Part shown: piece after piece, positions 16,258 through 26,327 of the stretch
Numbering within the stretch: the stretch's first letter is position 1
Layout: every line of letters begins with the position of its first letter
Assembly: GCF_037940415.1 (NCBI RefSeq)
Contig: NZ_CP149798.1
Span: 4,745,001 to 4,809,000, forward strand
Source of the DNA: Streptomyces sp. f51
GTDB lineage: Bacteria > Actinomycetota > Actinomycetes > Streptomycetales > Streptomycetaceae
DNA: 64,000 nucleotides
Direction: 5' to 3'
Program-made: the position numbers and the translations under genes
Notes under the pieces: generated by a model
The model's input: only the letters and a program-made list of their open reading frames with translations
What the model was told of the DNA's origin: nothing
The model's database searches: none

Positions 16258-17724
16258 TCAGCCTCCGTCGACGCTCCGGGCGATCCGGTCGCCGGTCTCC
16301 TTGTCCACGTTGCGCCAGTACTGGAAGGCGCGCTCCAGCACCGGGCGGCTGACACCGGCCTTGAGATGACCGCTCACGTTGTCCACCAGCCGGTCCCGGG
16401 CAGCGTCGTCCAGCACCTGGCGGACCATCGTGCCCGCCTGGCCCCAGTCGTCGTCCTCCCGGTGGAGCGCGTACGCCTCGCGCACCAGCTCACCCGCGGT
16501 CCGCCAGCTCGCCGGGTCACCGAACCGGCCGTCGTAGTCGGCCGCGGGCCCGCCGTAGGAGTTCGGCGCGTACGGGCGGGCCGCCTGCGACGGCTCGTAG
16601 CGCATCGGTCCGTCCTTGGCGTACGAGTTCACGGGGGAACGCGGCCGGTTGGGCGGCAGTTGGCTGTAGTTGGGGCCTATCCGGTAGCGGTGGGTGTCCG
16701 GGTAGGAGAACAGCCGGCCCAGCAGCATCTTGTCCGGCGAGGGCCCGATGCCGGGCACCATGTTCGAGGGCTCGAAGGCGGCCTGCTCGATGTGGACGAA
16801 GTAGTCCTCGGGATTGCGGTCCAGGACCATGCGGCCGACTTCGATCAGCGGATAGTCCCCGTGCGGCCAGACCTTCGTCAGGTCGAACGGGTTGAACCGG
16901 TAGTCCGCCGCGTCCTCGAACGGCATGATCTGGACCTTCAGCGTCCAGCTCGGCGCGTGGCCGGACTCGATCGACTCGAACAGGTCACGGCGGTGCCTGT
17001 CCGGGTCCGACCCCGCGAGCTCGTCGGCCTCCGCCTGGGTGAGGAAGCCGATGCCCTGATCGGTCTTGAAGTGGTACTTCACCCAGAACCGTTCACCGCC
17101 GCCGTTGATCCACATGTAGGTGTGGGAGCTGTAGCCGTTCATGTGGCGGTACGTCTTCGGGATGCCCCGGTCGCCCATCAGCCAGGTCACCTGATGCGCG
17201 GACTCGGGCGAGAGCGTCCAGAAGTCCCACTGCATGTCGTGGTCGCGCAGCCCGGTCACCGGATGGCGCTTCTGCGAGCGGATGAAGTCCTGGAACTTGA
17301 TCGTGTCACGGACGAAGAAGACCGGGGTGTTGTTGCCCACCATGTCGTAATTGCCGTGCTCGGTGTAGAACTTCAGCGCGAAGCCGCGAGGGTCGCGCCA
17401 GGTGTCGGGGGAGCCCTGCTCGCCCGCGACGGTCGAGAAGCGCGCCAGCATGTCGGTGCGAGCGCCCGGCTGGAACAGACCGGCCTTCGTGAACTGACTG
17501 ACGTCGTTGGTCACTTCGAAGAATCCGTACGCGCCGCTGCCCTTGGCGTGCACCACCCGCTCGGGCACCCGCTCCCGGTTGAACTGCGCCATCTTCTCGA
17601 TGAGGTAGTGGTCCTGGAGCAGGATCGGGCCGTCGGGGCCGACGGTGAGCGAGTGTTCGTCGCTCTCCACCGGGATCCCGACGTTGTTCGTCGTGTACGG
17701 AGCCTTGCGGGATGCCTGCGTCAC
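16258..17724 (-). CDS. katA: Monofunctional haem catalase
   Basis: The product is 488 aa, a small-subunit (clade 3-like) catalase length. GTG 17724 start with GGGAGGA upstream. The distal haem His is in RVVHAKGSGAYG (H58) and the catalytic Asn in VGNNTPVFF. The proximal Tyr motif is RLFSYPDTHRYRIG. It decomposes hydrogen peroxide in the cytoplasm. The name follows the main vegetative Streptomyces catalase; strict orthology was not checked. It is a single gene with its own promoter and dyad, convergent with the upstream secreted protein gene. Confidence 0.95.
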   Translation of the reverse strand: MTQASRKAPYTTNNVGIPVESDEHSLTVGPDGPILLQDHYLIEKMAQFNRERVPERVVHAKGSGAYGFFEVTNDVSQFTKAGLFQPGARTDMLARFSTVAGEQGSPDTWRDPRGFALKFYTEHGNYDMVGNNTPVFFVRDTIKFQDFIRSQKRHPVTGLRDHDMQWDFWTLSPESAHQVTWLMGDRGIPKTYRHMNGYSSHTYMWINGGGERFWVKYHFKTDQGIGFLTQAEADELAGSDPDRHRRDLFESIESGHAPSWTLKVQIMPFEDAADYRFNPFDLTKVWPHGDYPLIEVGRMVLDRNPEDYFVHIEQAAFEPSNMVPGIGPSPDKMLLGRLFSYPDTHRYRIGPNYSQLPPNRPRSPVNSYAKDGPMRYEPSQAARPYAPNSYGGPAADYDGRFGDPASWRTAGELVREAYALHREDDDWGQAGTMVRQVLDDAARDRLVDNVSGHLKAGVSRPVLERAFQYWRNVDKETGDRIARSVDGG

Positions 17725-17776
17725 GAGCGTCCTCCCGTCGGAGATGAGGTCGTCAGGTCGCTTCGCTCACCCCAGC

Positions 17777-17804
17777 AGTCAACGCTGCCGACACCATGTC
17801 GGCA
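17777..17804 (-). promoter_or_regulatory. Catalase -35 element with perfect 19-bp dyad
   Basis: On the minus strand a TTGACT -35 box (17777-17782) is abutted upstream by TGCCGACACCATGTCGGCA (17786-17804), a perfect 8-3-8 inverted repeat. The arrangement is 53-62 nt from the catalase GTG. The arm sequence resembles TetR-type operators, but no TetR gene lies nearby in the window. The -10 is not obvious. Confidence 0.6.
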
Positions 17805-17814
17805 ACACGGACCA

Positions 17815-17970
17815 CGGTCCGGCACCCGCCGTTCGGGCAGGCACCGGCACCCCGGTCGGGCACCGGCACCGGTACACCGGGTCCGGCACGGCACGAGGCA
17901 CGGCACGGGCGCCGCCGAGGCACCGGTCGAGGCACCGGCACACACCGGCACGGGCGCCGCGAGGCACCCG
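17815..17970. repeat. GGCACCG-type low-complexity repeat
   Basis: Irregular tandem occurrences of GGCACCGG, GGCACGG and GGCACCGGTCGAGGCACC fill most of the gap between the SpoIIE phosphatase gene end and the catalase promoter. No coding signal. Confidence 0.55.
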
Positions 17971-18002
17971 CACGCCGGGGCGAGGCCGGACGAGTACCCC
18001 GG

Positions 18003-20153
18003 TCAGTTCCGGTTCAACTCGAACCAGACGACCTTTCCCGTACTCAGCCGGGTCGCCCCCCACCGCCGCGCCAGCCGGTTCACCAGGAACAGCCCGCGGC
18101 CGCCCTCGTCCGTGGCCCGCGCCTGCCGCAGCCGCGGCAGCTGGGGCACGTCGTCACCGACCTCGCAGCGCAGCACGTCGGTGCGCAGCAGCCGCAGCGT
18201 CACCGGCCGCGAGGCGTACCGCACCGCGTTCGTCACGACCTCGCTGACCAGCAGCTCCACCGAGTCGGTCATGTCCTCCATGCCCCAGCGGGCCAGCGCC
18301 CGCCGGGCCAGACGCCGGGCCCGGCCCGGTGCCGCGTCCTCCGGTTCCAGGAACCAGTACGCGACATCGCTCGGCGCGATCCCGTCGAAGCGCGCGGCGA
18401 GCAGCGCGATGTCGTCGTCCCGGTCGCCCGGGCCGAGCATGTCGAGCACCTCGTCGCACAGCGCTTCCAGCGGCGGCGGATGATCCGGCCCGGTCAGCGC
18501 GGCGACCGCCGCGAGCTTCTCCCGCAGCTGCTCTATCCCGGTCCAGACGTCACGCAGCCGCGACTCGACCAGACCGTCCGTGTACAGCAGCAGCGTCGCC
18601 CCGGCCGGCGCGTCCAGCTCCACCGCCTCGAAATCGACCCCGCCCACACCGATGGGGGCACCCGGCGGCACCCGCAGCACCTCGGCCCGCCCGCCCAGAT
18701 GCAGCAGCACCGGCGGCGGATGGCCCGCGTTGGCGATCGTGATCCGGTGCGACACCGGGTCGTAGACGGCGTACAGGCAGGTGGCCATGCGGTCGGTGCC
18801 GAGCCGCTGTGCCTGCTCGTCGAGATGGTGCAGCACCTCCTGCGGCGGCAGATCCAGCCCCGCGAGGGTCTGCGCCGTCGTCCGCAGCTGGCCCATGATC
18901 GCCGCCGACGTCATGGAGTGGCCCATCACGTCGCCGACGACCAGCGCCACACGGCTGCCCGGCAGCGGGATCGCGTCGTACCAGTCACCGCCCACCCGGG
19001 CCGTCTCCGCGGCCGGCAGATAGCGGGACGCGAGCCGCACCCCCGTGGGCCGCGGCAGCGTCTCGGGCAGCATCGTGCGCTGGAGCTCGTCGGCGATGTA
19101 CGCCTCACGGCCGTACAGCACCGCCTTGTCGATGCCGAGCGCGCTGTGCGTGGCGAGCTGGGCCGCGACCAGCAGGTCGTCCGCCTCGAAGGCGAGCCGC
19201 TCGGGCCGGCGCAGGAACAGCGCCGCCCCGATCACCCTGCGCCGGCCGCGCAGCGGGGCGAGGATCGCGCGCTGCCCGCTCGGCACCGGAAGATCGTCCC
19301 CGAGCAGTTCGGGCAGCGCGGCGCGCGCGGCGGGCGCGTCCGCGAACACCGGCCGCACCCCGCGCAGCACCTCGGCGAGGGCGCCGCCCGGGCGCACCTC
19401 GCACAGCTCGGCCGTCAGCGCCGACAGCTCGCTCGGCTCGGGCCGCAGCGCGGGCAGGAAACCGCTCTCGGTGTCCCGCTCCTCGGGAATGCGGTCCGTG
19501 CGGCGCAGCCGCAGCACGAGAGGACCCGTCGGCCGCTCGTCACCGACCGGCAGCGGGTCGCGCAGATAGACGAGGATCGCGTCGGAGAAGGTCGGCACGG
19601 TCGCCCGGCACAGCCCCATCACGATCTCGTCGAGGTCGATGCCCCGGGCGATCCGCCGGGTCGCGGCGCCCACGAAGCGCAGCCGGTCCCCGTCCCGCCG
19701 CATCGGCATCGGACCGCCGTGCGGCACACCCTGCCCGGTGCGGCGCTCCTTGCCGCCCGTGGCGCGCGCGGACCGCCCCTGCTCGGCGTCCGGCTGGATC
19801 GGGATGCCCTCGGGCGCGGGCCGGGGGCGGTGCGTGTCGGGTTCGGTCGCCGAGGGCTGCGAGTGCTCGGACCCGCGCCCGGACGGGGCGGGCGAGGGCG
19901 GCGGCGCGTCCGTGCCCGAGGACGCGGACACGCCGGCGTCGGCGGACACCTGGCCGCCGGCCTTCCCGCGCTTGCCGCGCGGCTTCGACGCGCCCGAACC
20001 CCTCGGTGCGTCGCCCGTGCGGGCCTGTACCGGTAACGCGCCGGATCCCGGCAGCTGGGACGGCGGCTCCGAGGTACGCAGGAGCGCCCCGCGAGGGTCC
20101 GCGGGGCCGGCGCCGCTCTGCCGGCGCTCGTGCGAGGTGGGGTGCTCCGTCAC
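18003..20153 (-). CDS. SpoIIE-type PP2C phosphatase with GAF and HATPase domains
   Basis: The product is 716 aa from GTG 20153. Residues 1-150 are disordered (Pro/Ser/Gly-rich). A GAF-like sensor covers about 160-340 (RFVGAATRRIARGIDLDEIV). The PP2C/SpoIIE domain, about 355-570, has metal-binding motifs VGGDWYDAIPL, LVVGDVMGHSM and RDDDIALLAARF. A C-terminal anti-sigma-like HATPase, about 585-716, has VSEVVTNAVRYA and DEGGRGLFLV. Such proteins dephosphorylate anti-anti-sigma factors and may also bind them, controlling SigB-type sigma factors. Its start overlaps the stop of a short upstream frame (GTGA). Confidence 0.9.
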   Translation of the reverse strand: MTEHPTSHERRQSGAGPADPRGALLRTSEPPSQLPGSGALPVQARTGDAPRGSGASKPRGKRGKAGGQVSADAGVSASSGTDAPPPSPAPSGRGSEHSQPSATEPDTHRPRPAPEGIPIQPDAEQGRSARATGGKERRTGQGVPHGGPMPMRRDGDRLRFVGAATRRIARGIDLDEIVMGLCRATVPTFSDAILVYLRDPLPVGDERPTGPLVLRLRRTDRIPEERDTESGFLPALRPEPSELSALTAELCEVRPGGALAEVLRGVRPVFADAPAARAALPELLGDDLPVPSGQRAILAPLRGRRRVIGAALFLRRPERLAFEADDLLVAAQLATHSALGIDKAVLYGREAYIADELQRTMLPETLPRPTGVRLASRYLPAAETARVGGDWYDAIPLPGSRVALVVGDVMGHSMTSAAIMGQLRTTAQTLAGLDLPPQEVLHHLDEQAQRLGTDRMATCLYAVYDPVSHRITIANAGHPPPVLLHLGGRAEVLRVPPGAPIGVGGVDFEAVELDAPAGATLLLYTDGLVESRLRDVWTGIEQLREKLAAVAALTGPDHPPPLEALCDEVLDMLGPGDRDDDIALLAARFDGIAPSDVAYWFLEPEDAAPGRARRLARRALARWGMEDMTDSVELLVSEVVTNAVRYASRPVTLRLLRTDVLRCEVGDDVPQLPRLRQARATDEGGRGLFLVNRLARRWGATRLSTGKVVWFELNRN

Positions 20154-20380
20154 GCGTGTCGAGTCCGTCCGTCCGGGGCTGCGCGCCGTGCGCGCAGTTC
20201 TTCCCGCAGCCCCGATACCCGGAATGAGTGCCCCAGGAACGGATTCTGCGTGTCGTCAGGGCCGGGACCGACGGCGTTCGCAGCCGCCGCCCGGCACGGT
20301 ACGGCTCGCCCGCGGCCGGAAACGGCCCGTGCCGTCGGCCCGCCGGCCACGTCGCCGTACGCCTCGTACCCCTCGCTCAC
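20150..20380 (-). CDS. Possible short gene upstream of the phosphatase (76 codons)
   Basis: GTG 20380 has GAGGGG 9 nt upstream, and its stop overlaps the phosphatase start by 4 nt in the GTGA manner. The product (MSEGYEAYGDVAGGPTARAV...) has no recognisable domain, TM or signal. The rest of the gap up to 20499 has nothing I can identify. It may be a coupling leader or a chance frame. Confidence 0.3.
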   Translation of the reverse strand: MSEGYEAYGDVAGGPTARAVSGRGRAVPCRAAAANAVGPGPDDTQNPFLGHSFRVSGLREELRARRAAPDGRTRHA

Positions 20381-20499
20381 GTCCTGCCGCCCCTCGGTGA
20401 CATATGGTCAAGCCCGGCTCATCCTGCGGGAGTTGTTTCTGCCGTGCGCCCTTGCGGAAGACGATCCTACGGTTGTACCACGGGGGCGCATCAAGGGTC

Positions 20500-21192
20500 T
20501 CATGAGGACACGTGCGCGGGCGTACGGTCCCAGTCATCCGGCAGAACAGGAACCGGCCAGCCCGGATCGGGCCTCCAGTGCTGCCATCCGTCCGAGAACG
20601 GCGCGCCCCAGGCACGGATCACGTCCACCGCCGACCACCCCGCTTCCCTCACTCGCGCCGCCAGTTGAGCATCCATCAGACCGGCCCGCTGCGCCATGGC
20701 GAATTCGTCCTCGTCGAGCCAGCGCCAACTGCGGTCCGGGTGCACCGAGATGTCGAGGAAATGGTCCTCGGAGTCCACCCCGTCCGCCCAACGGGTCAGC
20801 GGAGCCTCCAGGTTCACGTACCAGTTCTTGAAACGCCAGCCCTGTTCCCAGAACAGCCACACCGACCAGGGCTCGCCCGGCCGCGCCAGCTTCAGCACCC
20901 CGGTCCCGGCCCAGCGGCCGCGCCGCACCGCGCGGGGCTTCGTGTAGCGCGACTCCAGCGGTTCCGCGTGCACCGGCGAACCGTCGGCGAGCACGGGCTT
21001 CACGCACTCGGTGCCCGGCGCCATCCACACCGCGAGCAGGTCGGCGTCGTCCCGGGCGACCGTCACCGGCCGGCAGATGTGGACCTGCTCCCCGGCGTTC
21101 TCCCGGTACCGCCACAGGATCTGGCTTCCGGGCTCCCAGAACGCCGTCCGTCCGCCCGCTTCCGCTCGTCTCACCGCTCCACCCTCTGCCAT
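20500..21192 (-). CDS. DUF402 (FomD/Ntdp-like) protein
   Basis: The product is 230 aa from ATG 21192. The DUF402 core spans about 100-205: WYVNLEAPLTRWADGVDSED with HFLDISVHPD and the acidic metal-binding DEDEF. The family hydrolyses nucleoside di/triphosphates or related phosphonate-nucleotides with divalent metals (Ntdp, FomD). The N-terminal ~90 residues (GSQILWRYRENAGEQVHICR) are the usual beta-rich part. The substrate is unknown. It lies on the same strand as fumC upstream but 115 bp away, so probably has its own promoter. Confidence 0.82.
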   Translation of the reverse strand: MAEGGAVRRAEAGGRTAFWEPGSQILWRYRENAGEQVHICRPVTVARDDADLLAVWMAPGTECVKPVLADGSPVHAEPLESRYTKPRAVRRGRWAGTGVLKLARPGEPWSVWLFWEQGWRFKNWYVNLEAPLTRWADGVDSEDHFLDISVHPDRSWRWLDEDEFAMAQRAGLMDAQLAARVREAGWSAVDVIRAWGAPFSDGWQHWRPDPGWPVPVLPDDWDRTPAHVSS

Positions 21193-21307
21193 GACCAGAT
21201 ATTAGGTGCCCCGGGCACGCGACGCTGCGGTTCGCGTCAGGGTTCGCGCCAACGGCGACCGGCTGTTACGGAGCCGTCATCAGGCGTTTCTCCCCGGACA
21301 CGCGCTG

Positions 21308-22711
21308 TTACGGGTGCGTCATCCGCAGGACATCCAGCGCTTCGTCCAGCTGCTCCAGGGTCAGGTCGCCGCGCTCCACGTACCCCGACTCCAGCACCAC
21401 CGCGCGAATCGTCCGGCGCTCCGCCAGCGCCTTCTTCGCGACCCTGGCGGCCTCCTCGTACCCGATGTACTTGTTCAGCGGCGTCACCACCGACGGCGAG
21501 GACTCCGCGTACTCGCGGGCCCGCTCGCGGTGCGCGACGATCCCGTCGACCGTGCGGTCGGCGAGCAGCCGTGAGACGTTCGCGAGCAGCCGCACCGACT
21601 CCAGGACGTTCTTGGCGATCACCGGCAGCATCACGTTGAGTTCGAAGTTGCCGGCCGCGCCCGCGACGGCGACGGTCGTGTCGTTGCCCGTCACCTGGGC
21701 GGCGACCATCAGCACCGCCTCGGGGATCACCGGGTTCACCTTGCCCGGCATGATCGAGGAGCCCGGCTGGAGGTCGGGGAGGCTGATCTCGGCCAGTCCG
21801 GTGCGGGGCCCGGAGGCCATCCACCGCAGATCGTTCGCGATCTTCGTCAGCCCGACGGCGACGGTCCGCAGCTGACCGCTGGTCTCCACGATCCCGTCGC
21901 GCGCCCCCTGCGCCTCGAAGTGGTCGCGGGCCTCGGTCAGCGGCAGCCCGGTCGACCGCGCCACCTCCGCGATCACCGCGGCGGAGAACCCGGGCGGCGT
22001 GTTGATCCCCGTCCCCACGGCCGTGCCGCCGAGCGGCAGTTCGGCCAGCCGCGGCAGCGAGGACTCCAGCCGCTCGACCCCGTACCGCACCTGGGCCGCG
22101 TACCCGCCGAACTCCTGGCCGAGCGTCACCGGGGTCGCGTCCATGAGGTGGGTGCGCCCCGACTTCACCACGTCGGCGAACTCCCGGGACTTGCGCTCCA
22201 GCGCGGCGGCGAGATGCTCCAGCGCGGGCACGAGGTCACGGGTCACGGCGGCGGTCGCGGCGATGTGGATGGACGACGGGAACACGTCGTTGCTCGACTG
22301 CGAGGCGTTCACGTGGTCGTTGGGGTGGACGTCCCGGCCCAGCCGCTCGCCGGCCAGCGTCGCGATGACCTCGTTGGCGTTCATGTTGGACGAGGTGCCC
22401 GAGCCCGTCTGGAAGACGTCGACCGGGAAGTGCGCGTCCCAGCGGCCCGCGGCGACCTCCGCCGCCGCCTCTTGGATCGCCTCCGCGACATCCTTGCCGA
22501 TCACGCCCAGGTCGCCGTTCACCTTCGCGGCGGCCCCCTTGATCCGGGCGAGGGCCTCGATGTGCGCGCGCTCCAGGTGCTGCCCCGACACGGGGAAGTT
22601 CTCGACAGCGCGCTGGGTCTGCGCCCGCCACTTCGCGTCCGCGGGCACCCGCACCTCGCCCATGGAGTCGTGCTCGATCCGGTACGCGCCGTCGTCCTGG
22701 CCATCCGTCAT
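21308..22711 (-). CDS. fumC: Class II fumarate hydratase FumC
   Basis: The product is 467 aa. ATG 22711 is chosen because GGAGGTG lies 7 nt upstream; longer starts add unconserved sequence. The fumarase/aspartase signature GSSIMPGKVNP is present with SSNDVFPSSIH and TGSGTSSNMNANEV. It is iron-independent and interconverts fumarate and malate in the TCA cycle. It follows the class I fumarase gene on the same strand, after a hairpin. Confidence 0.96.
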   Translation of the reverse strand: MTDGQDDGAYRIEHDSMGEVRVPADAKWRAQTQRAVENFPVSGQHLERAHIEALARIKGAAAKVNGDLGVIGKDVAEAIQEAAAEVAAGRWDAHFPVDVFQTGSGTSSNMNANEVIATLAGERLGRDVHPNDHVNASQSSNDVFPSSIHIAATAAVTRDLVPALEHLAAALERKSREFADVVKSGRTHLMDATPVTLGQEFGGYAAQVRYGVERLESSLPRLAELPLGGTAVGTGINTPPGFSAAVIAEVARSTGLPLTEARDHFEAQGARDGIVETSGQLRTVAVGLTKIANDLRWMASGPRTGLAEISLPDLQPGSSIMPGKVNPVIPEAVLMVAAQVTGNDTTVAVAGAAGNFELNVMLPVIAKNVLESVRLLANVSRLLADRTVDGIVAHRERAREYAESSPSVVTPLNKYIGYEEAARVAKKALAERRTIRAVVLESGYVERGDLTLEQLDEALDVLRMTHP

Positions 22712-22820
22712 GGGTGACACCTCCATGGGGGACAGCGTCCCGGAGCCCGCCGGTGTTCCCGCCGGAACGGCCGCCTCGTCGGCGGCCGTTCCCCACGCGT
22801 AAGGCGTCACGGGCGTGTCA

Positions 22821-22859
22821 CCCGTACGGCGTCACCCGAACGGGCGTACGCCGTACGGG
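22821..22859 (-). terminator. Hairpin between class I fumarase and fumC genes
   Basis: CCCGTACGGCG (22821-22831) pairs perfectly with CGCCGTACGGG (22849-22859), and the loop contains CCCG-AA-CGGG. It lies a few bases past the class I fumarase stop, so it probably terminates that transcript before fumC. Related GTCACCCGTACGG and GTCACGGGCG sequences flank it. Confidence 0.7.
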
Positions 22860-22865
22860 CCCGCA

Positions 22866-24533
<1,668 letters not shown>

Positions 24534-24745
24534 CTCGCCCATTCCTCACTCGGCAGACAGCTTTCGGGGCCTCGCCTCGGGCGCACCCCTTCGGCTCGTC
24601 GCCGGAGGCCGGCCGTCATCGGCAGCGTCCACCAGCGTAGAACCTGACGCGGACGCCGGGGTTGTGAGGTAAGGCTCAGTTCGGGCACCGGACCGGAGGG
24701 CCCGGCGTCCGGCGGGTTTCACGCGGGTGGCGGGAGAGGGGTAGT

Positions 24746-24771
24746 CGCGATCTATCGCGTTTGGGTACGCT
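24746..24771 (+). promoter_or_regulatory. Promoter of the DUF1707 gene with CGCGAT-CT-ATCGCG dyad
   Basis: A perfect 6-2-6 dyad (24746-24759) overlaps the likely promoter spacer. The -10 TACGCT (24766-24771) lies 7 nt before the GTG at 24778, which suggests a leaderless transcript. The dyad is a good operator candidate for an unidentified regulator. Confidence 0.5.
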
Positions 24772-24777
24772 GTTGCC

Positions 24778-25506
24778 GTGGACCTTCAAAAGAGCCCCGA
24801 CGCGAGTGCCGCCACGGCGGCGGAGCCGGCCGAGCTGCGCGCCTCCGACGCCGACCGCGACCGGATCACCGACATCCTGCGCGAGGCGGTCGCCGAGGGG
24901 CGGCTGACCGCGGAGGAGCACGCCGAGCGGGTCGAGGGCGTGCTGGCCACCAAGACGGTCGGCGAACTCGACCGCTTCGTGCGGGACCTGCCCGCCGCCC
25001 ACACCGGCCGCGCGTCCTCCGCGTACGTCTCCGCGCCCAACCGTCCCGCCCAGGGCGCGATCCCGGTGGAGGCGGACGAGAACGTGGTGGCGGTCTTCAG
25101 CTCCGCGGTCCGCAAGGGCCGCTGGCGGGCGGGCCGGCGCATTCACGCGTACTCGGTCTTCGGCAATGTCGAGATCGACCTGAGCGAGGCGATCTTCGAG
25201 TACCAGCAGGTCGTGATCAAGGCGATCTCGGTGTTCGGCAACGTCGAGATCTTCGTGCCCGAGAACGTCTCGCTGCGCGGCAGCGGCGGCGGGGTGCTCG
25301 GCAACTTCGAGGTGGACACGCTGGACTCGGGCGACGCCGACGCACCCGTGGTCTACGTCGACGGTCTCGCGGTCCTCGGCAACGTCGAGGCGAGGCCCAA
25401 GCGCGGCAAGCTCATCGCGGACATCCTCGACCGGGTCACGAACCGGGTGAACGAGCGGGTGGCGGACCGGCTGGACCGGAGTTTGCGCAAGCACCTGGAC
25501 CGTTGA
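24778..25506 (+). CDS. DUF1707 protein with LiaF-like C-terminal domain
   Basis: The product is 242 aa. DUF1707 at about residues 20-75 (LRASDADRDRITDILREAV, then GRLTAEEHAERVEGVLATKT). This is followed by a beta-helical, cell-wall-active-antibiotic-response-like region with repeated SVFGNVEI, SVFGNVEIF and VLGNVE strands. The C-terminal helix is basic. Such proteins are common in actinobacteria and associated with envelope stress, but no function is established. The short -10-to-GTG distance suggests leaderless expression. Confidence 0.85.
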   Translation: MDLQKSPDASAATAAEPAELRASDADRDRITDILREAVAEGRLTAEEHAERVEGVLATKTVGELDRFVRDLPAAHTGRASSAYVSAPNRPAQGAIPVEADENVVAVFSSAVRKGRWRAGRRIHAYSVFGNVEIDLSEAIFEYQQVVIKAISVFGNVEIFVPENVSLRGSGGGVLGNFEVDTLDSGDADAPVVYVDGLAVLGNVEARPKRGKLIADILDRVTNRVNERVADRLDRSLRKHLDR

Positions 25507-25702
25507 CGCTCGTGAATATGCGGGCGGCGGATGCGGCCGGTCCGCGGCGGACGATCGATCACGCGTGGATACGGCCGGGCTTCGGCACGCAGTGCATAGG
25601 CGCGCGCACAGCGGGTAGGGCTTGCTGCATCGTCCCCTGGAGGGTGCCGCGGAATTTTCCCGGTGCCCGGCACGCTCGCGAAGCCGTCGTCAGGAGTAGA
25701 CC

Positions 25703-26074
25703 GTGCTGCAACCGCCGCATCAGTCCCTGCATGTAGCTGCCGTTCCGGCCCAGCGGGCGCCCGTGCGGGACAGGGATCAGGAAGCGCCATGGCACACGGA
25801 GGCGGTGTGCAGGCGTGACGAGGCCGGCCTGTTCTTCGCCCCCTCCAAGGAGCCGACCGCCTCACGGCTCTCCCGCGAGGAGGCGGCCAAGCGCGTCTGC
25901 GCCCGCTGCCCGGTCATGGTCGAGTGCCGCGAGCACGCGTTGCTGCAACCCGAGCCGTACGGCGTCTGGGGCGGTCTGACCGCCGCCGAGCGCCGTGTCG
26001 TGCTCGCCCGGCGCCGCCGCCGCGACCTGGAACTCAAGAAGGCCACCCACGGCTCGATAGCCGCGGCCGGCTGA
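25703..26074 (+). CDS. wblI: WhiB-like iron-sulfur regulator WblI
   Basis: The product is 123 aa. GTG 25703 with GGAG (25693-25696). Four conserved cysteines (C36, C66, C69, C75: AVCRRDE, VCARCPVMVEC) bind a [4Fe-4S] cluster. The GVWGGLTAAERR turn (residues 87-98) and a basic C-terminal RRRRR segment for DNA contact are present. The assignment to WblI rests on its place next to glpX, as in S. coelicolor; the WhiB family itself is certain. WhiB proteins bind the principal sigma factor and control development and redox responses. Confidence 0.9.
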   Translation: MLQPPHQSLHVAAVPAQRAPVRDRDQEAPWHTEAVCRRDEAGLFFAPSKEPTASRLSREEAAKRVCARCPVMVECREHALLQPEPYGVWGGLTAAERRVVLARRRRRDLELKKATHGSIAAAG

Positions 26075-26176
26075 CCCGGCCGGCGGGCCCGGGACGGGGC
26101 GCTGTGCCCCGCACGGGCCGCGCCAGGCCGAGCGCCGGCGCGTGTCGCCCCCGTGGGAAACGGCGGGAAACGGCGG

Positions 26177-26239
26177 AGTGCCGGCTCGGGCTGAGTGCCG
26201 GCTCGGGCTGAGTGCCGGCTCGGGCTGAGCGCCGGCTCG
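26177..26239. repeat. 17-bp tandem repeat (about 3.6 copies)
   Basis: AGTGCCGGCTCGGGCTG recurs exactly at 26177-26193, 26194-26210 and 26211-26227. A partial, slightly changed copy starts at 26228. It lies in the gap between wblI and glpX. There are no spacers, so it is not CRISPR. Confidence 0.9.
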
Positions 26240-26264
26240 TACCGGCTCAGGAAAACGGCAGGAA

Positions 26265-26299
26265 AAAGGGGCGCCCCTCCGCACAAGGGGCGCCCCTTT
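26265..26299. terminator. Bidirectional terminator between wblI and glpX
   Basis: Perfect 14-bp stem, 26265-26278 with 26286-26299, and loop CCGCACA. It is flanked by AAA and TTT. Confidence 0.9.
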
Positions 26300-26327
26300 C
26301 GCGCCTCTGGGGCGCCGGAGCGTGGTC

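Noticed and set aside
26177..26239. Possible CRISPR-like repeat
   Set aside because: Units are directly adjacent with no spacers and no cas genes nearby; it is a plain tandem repeat.
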